Part shown: in pieces, positions 58,201 through 64,000 of the stretch | Layout: every line of letters begins with the position of its first letter | Position numbering within the stretch: the stretch's first letter is position 1 | From: Lasiodiplodia sp. COLG20 | Lineage: Eukaryota > Ascomycota > Dothideomycetes > Botryosphaeriales > Botryosphaeriaceae | DNA length: 64,000 nt | Assembly: GCA_009801085.1 (NCBI GenBank) | Contig: VNWV01000001.1 | Span: 7,750,001 to 7,814,000, forward strand | Direction: 5' to 3' | The notes under the pieces: model-generated | Database searches by the model: none | Told to the model about the DNA's origin: nothing | The model's input: the letters and a program-made list of their open reading frames with translations, nothing else | Position numbers and translations under genes: made by a program

Positions 58201-60363
58201 CGTCCCGACTCTGGCTCATCTCCTTTCCGTCCCGCTAAGCGCATGAAGACGTATGGCCATCGAGCTCTGCGCGAATCACCCAAGAAGGCGAATAGGCCGC
58301 CGTCCGTGTCTCCCACTCCGGAGAATGGGAAGCTAGTTCAAGACGTGGAGACGAATGAGAATGAGCAAGTTGCTGAAGAGGATATGGTTTTCAACAAGCC
58401 TGCCGCTTTGAAGAAAGCTCGAGCTTTGGGCCGTCTAGACGAGAACCAGCCGCCGAAAAAGCAATCAGAAAAGATTACCGCAGCAGAGCCCACTAAGCCA
58501 AGGAGTGTTCGCCAACGTTCTAAAGCTACTGAGAAGCCTCAGGTCCGATCGAAAGAGGAGTCAGGCAAAAGACGTGCGAAGGCTGCAGACCCCACCAATG
58601 AGCAGGAAGAACGTCGGGACAACGCAGTACAGAATGAGGATGTCGACGAGGACCAGCAAGAACCCAATGATCACCCTGCCTCACACCAGGACAACGCACA
58701 AGAGAATCTGGCTGGGCCTACCCAGGTTGTCGCCCCCAACCGAATTTTCGCGCTCTTCAAAGGCTTCAAATCTGCATATTACCCCGCTACTTGCCTTGGT
58801 CGCTCATTCAATGATGGGGCTCAGTATCGCGTTCGTTTTGACGATGGTACTGTCGTAAATATTGAGAAGATGCATGTACGCAGCTGTCATTTGAAGGATG
58901 GCGACGTGGTCAAAGTCGATCTTCCAAATATGCGGAAGCACACGTACATCGTACGGGCTTTCAAGGACATTCTATCTGCTGAGCAGGTTGAGGAGTCCAC
59001 TACCGAAGAGACGACTGTCCCTACAGATGTTTATGGTGCTAAAACAGTCGTCCTCGAAGCCAAGCCGCGTGGCACCTCAGCAGAGACCGTGGAAGTCCCT
59101 TTGGCCTGCCTCTACATCACGACCTCTATGTGGATTCACTTCAAAGATCGCGTTTTCTCTCATCCATCCGAGACCTTTGAAGTCAATGTGCGACCACAGA
59201 CGCCTTCCACAAACATGTCTGTGCCCGGTACACCGGCTTCTGGGAAGACTCGCCGGACGGTGGTTCCGACACCTGGAGGGTCTATTCAGCGTCCTGGTAC
59301 TGCTGCACCACCACCTTTGACCTCCAGTCTCTTCTCCGGCATGGCCTTTGCATTGACACTGCATGGACCTGATGATGAGCGCAACAGTATCACTAAGCTC
59401 ATTCTTGAAAATGGCGGCCGTGTCCTCGACCCTGGATTTGATGTCCTGTTCTCAAGCAGTACTTCAGACGCGACGAGCCCTATGAAAACGCCTCTTACCG
59501 TCTCCAAAACCCCTAAAGCCACACCTGCGGAAAAGAAGAAGGCTGCCGCACGATCCTCAGACTCGACTTCTGCCACTCTCACATTGAACGCACAGGCTAG
59601 TGCGCTCGGCTTCGTTGCACTCATCTCCGACAAGCACTCTCGCCGCGCCAAATACATCCAAGCCCTCGCCCTGGGCCTGCCGTGCCTCTCGTACCACTGG
59701 CTCCTCGATTGCCTGTCATCTCACACCCTCCGCCCCTGGCAGCTCTACCTCCTCCCGGCCGGCGAGTCGGCATTCCTGTCCGGCGCGGTCCGCAGCCGCG
59801 TCCTCAGCTCGCACTACGACCCGGCCGGCGACGACGCAAGGCTAGAGGCCGTGCTGAGCCGCCGCCAGCGCCTGCTCGAGGGCAAGAGCGTGTTCCTCGT
59901 GCTGGCCAAGGCGGAGCGCGGCCGCGCGTACAGGTTCCTCACGTCGGCCATGGGCGCCACGCGCGTCGCTTGGTGCCGCGACGTGAAGGAGGCGCGGAAG
60001 CGGCTGGAGAGCGGCGAGGAGGAGTGGGATTGGGTTTACGTGGATGGGGCCGAGGAGCAGCTCTTCCCGGGTCTTGCTGCTGCTACTGCTACTGCCACCC
60101 CGTCGGTGGCGGCGGGGAAGAAGAGGAAGCGTGGTGGTGCTGCCGCTGCTGGCGGTGGTGCCGGTCCTACGTCGTTTGCGTCGGCGGTGTCGGAGAGGAC
60201 GGTGGGGAGCTCGGTCGTGGCGTCTTTTGCGGAGAGCGTTGGCGCCGAGAGGGAGAAGGAGGCGGGAGGCGTGAAGGTGGTTGAGGTGGGTGGGAGGAAG
60301 GTGAAGGTTGTGGGGGATGAGTTCGTGATTCAGAGCTTGATCCTCGGAGCCTTGCTCGAGTGA
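55285..60363 (+). CDS. crb2: DNA-damage checkpoint mediator Crb2/Rad9 (Tudor plus tandem BRCT)
   Basis: Model: join(55285..55341, 55528..60363), 1630 aa, one phase-0 intron of 186 nt. The family couples the sensor kinase to the effector Chk2/Rad53-type kinase at damaged chromatin. The first ~1080 residues are disordered and hold many SQ/TQ sites (TQP and DSQ at 145-151) and acidic blocks. The Tudor domain follows at ~1085-1165 ([38 protein letters not shown]). Two BRCT repeats occupy ~1285-1630: [14 protein letters not shown] and [16 protein letters not shown] in the first, [20 protein letters not shown] and [11 protein letters not shown] in the second. An Ala/Gly-rich linker sits inside the second repeat. 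The tiny first exon (19 codons) is inferred from an in-phase donor after [11 protein letters not shown]. Confidence 0.85.
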
Positions 60364-61133
60364 GTGTATGAACAAATGGGTGGGGCTTTTCGATGGTGCG
60401 TTGATGGGTCTTTGCTTTCTAAACATATCTTTGCTTCACTTTTGCTACTTTCATGGAGTATGGGTGGGCAAGGTAAAGGAGCGGTTGCTTTTGCTTTTTC
60501 TTTTTGTCTAGAAAGGGACAAAGGCGTTTCTGGAGGGAAGGCTGCGTATGCGCTTGAGAAGCAGGGTCGAGAATCTGTAAAGGGACAACGATTGCTGTAC
60601 GAAACTTTCGAGGGCGCCATCAGATCGGCTGATAGAGATACCACATTTCTGAGTACAAATTTGTATAATTGCTTCCGACCCGTTGTAGTAGGTACGAAGT
60701 CGCGACAATGAAGTTTGTTTGCTGAGATGAACAAAGAAGAATTTGTGATTGTTTTCTCAGCTATCACAATAATGCGCATCCCGTGGTTTCTGTGAGATTG
60801 TCGTGTTGTTGATAGTATGTCTGAAACAAGATCCTTGCCTTAGGCCACCATAGCGCGCAGATCTACACAGTAGTCGCGCTATCTTCCGGGACGCGTCGCG
60901 TGTGTCATGTACAGCTCCAAAAAAAAAAAAAAAAAAAGTACATACCCCAACTTTTACGACAAGTATCTTTGGGCAAGGAGGTCCACAGACGAGGCGGTGA
61001 GCACCCCTGACAAAATCATTTATTACTTCTTTCCTCTTTCTCTTCTGGTTCCCTTCTTTACTTGTTCTTCCTTAGAATCTTCACTCCGATTTCCACTGAA
61101 CTGAGAGTCTTTCACCGCGTTGTGAGTACAACA
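60364..61133. other. Intergenic gap with A20 tract
   Basis: 3' flank of crb2 and promoter of the next plus-strand gene. A 20-nt A run occupies 60919-60938, and an ACGCGT hexamer lies near 60891. No gene seen. Confidence 0.5.
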
Positions 61134-63734
61134 ATGGCTCGTCGCGGAAAAACTGCTGCGAAATCGAAACCGTCACGCTCGGATTGTTCTTCTACTTCTC
61201 ATTCGCTCAGCCGCCGGCCCAGCAGCGGTGACGTGAAAACGGACCTGCTCCAAACACTATCTGCGATTGCGGACCAGCGCGATGATACGGGCTCGATTCC
61301 ACTAGCGGCGGCTTTGCAAACCGTCTTGCAGATGTGTTGGGTAGGTGGAAGCAAGAGCTTGCGTCCGATTTCCAAAAGAGCGACAAGTACGTCTACCTAC
61401 TGGAGGGACGGTACGACGCCGGCAAGAGCAGCATCGAAGACGTGCCTATAAGCGGCAGTGATCCTCGCGTTGATATCTCCTTGGAGGTGGGGAACCTGAA
61501 CGGAGCGGACGAGGCCGTTGTGAGGGCGCTGCAGAGCATCTGCAACGAACTTGGCTTCGCTGTCTTCTTGGCCAGCGTGGAGCGCGCCAGGAAGACGTTC
61601 CAAGAGGAGGTTTTAGATGAGGCTGTCAGGCTCGTGAGGGTATTCTTGCCCGATGGCGGGCGCGTCGCGGAGCATGTTGTGTTGAGCCCCGATGAGGTTT
61701 TGGGGTACGATACATTGCAGGACGACAAGCCGGATGCGAACGCGCATGAAGTTTACAAATCCGGCCCCCGGTTGGATATAGAAATAGATGAGTGGTGGCG
61801 AAGGTCTGTAAGTGCTGGAACTTTTGTGTGACTTCACAATGCTGACTCTTTTCTAGGGTGTTGTTATTGTACCAGTAGAAAAGGAAGGCAATTTTCTTTT
61901 CAGCCAGTACAAACAGAAAAGCAAAAACTCCATCGATTTTTGGGTCGCCGGCGGGCGCTTTGCACCCCCAGTATCAGCAAGAATGGTGGAGCTTCTTGCA
62001 GTTCTTGGAAAACGGTGCGAGAAGGCACCTTCGGACAGTCACGCGGCTCATACGTTGATGATCGTCTGCCGCGAAGCACTTGCGCATGCTCAGAAAGAGA
62101 ATGAAATTTACAGGGAGTGGCGAAGCGGGACGGTTGAGATCAAGGAAGAGACGCTTGCAGGCGCTATAATTACTTCCAGTATCACGTTGAACGACCCGTC
62201 TTTGTTCGGTGAAGTTACTGCTGTAATGACCGGCAAGCTGCCGACAGAGGCGTTGGCGAGAGTGGGAGGATGGATTAGGCGAGGAAAAGTTGATTTCTCT
62301 CTAATCTGCGAACAGTAAGTACTCATGTTCTGTATACACGCAACCAGACTAAATTTTTACAGCCTTCAGCATCTGCTTCCACGGAAGTTGATCATCTACG
62401 AATGGGTTGCAGCTATCTCCGCACTACAAGGCCTGGATCAAGAAGAGGTACCAGCAGAGTTATCTGCGTGGATCGAGCTGCAGCTACTGGAACTCTTTGG
62501 CCAGGTACCAAAACTCTATGTTGAGGATGGCCCTGCCTTGGCAACCGTTCTCACCCCGCGAAGGCTGAAAGAGTAAGTACAGTATTTGACTTCTTTTGCA
62601 TATGCAAGCTTACACATCACCAGTATTGTTTCTGTCATGGAAAAGTTCTCCGGAACAACTCCAGCTCTGATCAGCTTCCTGCTCGCCATCCGCAACGAAG
62701 AGATGCCCATCTCCGAAGAGACAAGACAGGAAGCCTTCAAAGCCGTGTTTGCCACGATGCTCACCAGCTTCAACATCACGCAGGATCCCAAGGACGTCCG
62801 AATGAAGGCCAATGAGAAGCCATATCGACCACGGTCCCTAGACCCTCCTCCAAAGCCGCCACGCATACCTTGTCTCGACAGCGACTCCCTTGTCCAACGG
62901 ACGATGCACATCATTGAAGATGACACGCTACGTCACAAGCTCTCCCTTTTCACGAGCCAACTCGGGGCGCAGACCACCCGCATCGACCCCCTCGATTTCG
63001 AGACACTCTTCCTCCCCTTTCTGCACTCTCTCGCCCTCAAAACGAACATCACAGAAACAGACCACGAAGAGCTGCGCACCCTCTTCGCCACAACCATCAC
63101 CGCCTACCACGACCGCTTCGTCGGCCCCGCGCCTCCCACCCCGCCCAGCGAGCCCGACGTCGCCGACGGCAGCAGCCGGTGGGTGCGGCCGCCCGTCCGC
63201 TGCACCTGCGCGGCCAACTGCATGCCGCTCAACGCCTTCCTGGCCGACGCGCGCCGGCACCGCATCGAGTTCGCCGTCGGCCGGCAGCGGCGCGCGCACC
63301 TGCACCAGATGCTGGACGCGGCGCCGCGGACCGAGTGCACGCACCGGACTCTGCGCGGCGGCAGCCCGGAGGTGCTGGTCGTCACGAAGATCGACTACGG
63401 CGCGGTCCACAAGCGGAATGTGAGGGCCGCGTGGGAGGAGAGGCTGAAATCTTTCGGTGGGTGGATGGAGAAGCTGGTGGGTGCCGGGGTGGATTTGAGG
63501 GTGGTGCTGGGGCTGGACGAGTACGAGCGCGTCGTGGAAAGGAGGGAGGAGGCGCCCGAGGAGGGGGAGAATGATGGGCGATTGGTGGCTTCGGCGGCTG
63601 GAGAGCTGAGGAAGCGGAAGGCTTCGGAGGCGTTGGTCCGCTCTTCGAGGTTACAGAATGCTGAAGGGGCTGAGAGGAACGTGAGGCGGAGAGTAGGGGA
63701 GACTGTGACCGTGGTAGACCTCACCGACGATTAG
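61134..63734 (+). CDS. Oxygenase-less paralogue of the 42.5-45.9 kb 2OG protein
   Basis: Model: join(61134..61227, 61332..61807, 61857..62314, 62363..62572, 62624..63734), 782 aa. The first intron is uncertain: without it the ATG frame is out of phase with the conserved part by two bases, so a frameshift is the alternative. From ~residue 33 it parallels the middle and C-terminal parts of the other gene: VLGRWKQEL..YVYLLEG, LGFAVFLASVE, EWWRRS, then the Cys/His module (C-T-C-AAN-C-MPLNAFL, HLHQML, C-THRTLR, VVTK) and a final VTVVDLTDD. The last three introns match those of the paralogue in place and phase. The HxD...H oxygenase core is entirely missing. Function unknown; it may act as a binding protein. 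Confidence 0.7.
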
Positions 63735-64000
63735 TAGGCGTGAGGCACCTCCAGAGCTTCGGGCGTAGCACTGTTACTAAATTTCGGATGTGTAAGTATC
63801 ATTAGTGGACTATCTGCGTGCCGCCTTTCCCTACGTTTAGCTTGAGAAATTGCAAAGGTGACATACTGAATCTTAAAAGCGACATCTGATGCGGCTGCTC
63901 GGCCCCAAGGCCCTTCTTTTCTGCAAGCATTCAATGTCTATTGCTTACCAAGTCTCGTAGGAGAAAGAAGTGATGGGTTTGGAAGAGGTCAGAGGGGTAT
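63735..64000. other. Right edge, no gene recognised
   Basis: 3' flank of the preceding gene up to the end of the window. Nothing identifiable. Confidence 0.4.

Noticed and set aside
60919..63734. 61-kb paralogue as a retrocopy, given an A20 tract nearby
   Set aside because: It keeps three introns at the same positions and phases as the 42-kb paralogue, and the A tract lies upstream, so duplication was at the DNA level.

Overview
The window looks like nuclear DNA of a filamentous ascomycete (Pezizomycotina). The genes carry short introns, mostly 45-65 nt, with GTAAGT-like donors and YAG acceptors. Genes lie on both strands with short intergenic gaps and no operons. The recognisable products are fungal: condensin CAP-G, APC8, Crb2/Rad9, Ste23, a GH5 exo-glucanase and Erg20. 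I could build 24 protein-coding models; exon joins were chosen by eye so that splice signals, reading phase and family similarity agree. Genus and species cannot be read from the sequence alone.

Layout. 1-1.4 kb: no gene seen. 1.4-6.7 kb: condensin HEAT subunit (minus) and a mitochondrial-type cysteine synthase (plus), divergent. 7.1-8.5 kb: unrecognised Pro/Ser-rich protein. 9.0-12.2 kb: protein kinase with a C-terminal LIM zinc domain. 12.7-13.8 kb: glyoxalase/extradiol-dioxygenase-fold protein. 14.4-16.0 kb: a divergent ER pair, a SAYSvFN protein and signal peptidase subunit Spc3. 16.3 kb: a 34-residue Cys-rich microprotein. 16.4-20.6 kb: gene desert. 20.6-25.2 kb: unrecognised membrane protein and a secreted GH5 glucanase. 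25.2-28.2 kb: second desert. 28.2-30.1 kb: acyl-CoA dehydrogenase and EthD protein, tail to tail. 30.5-34.2 kb: Ste23/insulin-degrading-enzyme protease. 34.56-34.78 kb: nested inverted repeat resembling a MITE. 35.1-38.8 kb: ribokinase and a flavin monooxygenase. 39.0-42.0 kb: two RNase H-fold genes with damaged active sites. 42.5-45.9 kb: large 2OG-Fe(II) oxygenase-like protein. 46.6-50.0 kb: ERG20 and CDC23/APC8, divergent. 50.9-54.9 kb: alpha/beta hydrolase and Baeyer-Villiger-type monooxygenase, same direction. 55.3-60.4 kb: Crb2/Rad9 checkpoint mediator. 61.1-63.7 kb: a paralogue of the 42.5-45.9 kb gene that lacks the oxygenase core.

How the genes relate. Several neighbours fit together: the two ER membrane factors share one 242-bp promoter gap, and the BVMO sits next to a hydrolase that could cleave its ester products. 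CAP-G, APC8 and Crb2 serve chromosome segregation and the DNA-damage response but are not adjacent. The most unusual material is the 39-46 kb block together with the 61-64 kb gene: two RNase H-fold proteins with different catalytic losses, and an oxygenase family that keeps a Cys/His module and an identical type of C-terminal SUMO-interaction-like tail even where the oxygenase domain is gone. The LIM-domain kinase is the second main point of interest. No secondary-metabolite backbone gene, CRISPR array or rRNA was seen, and no convincing tRNA.
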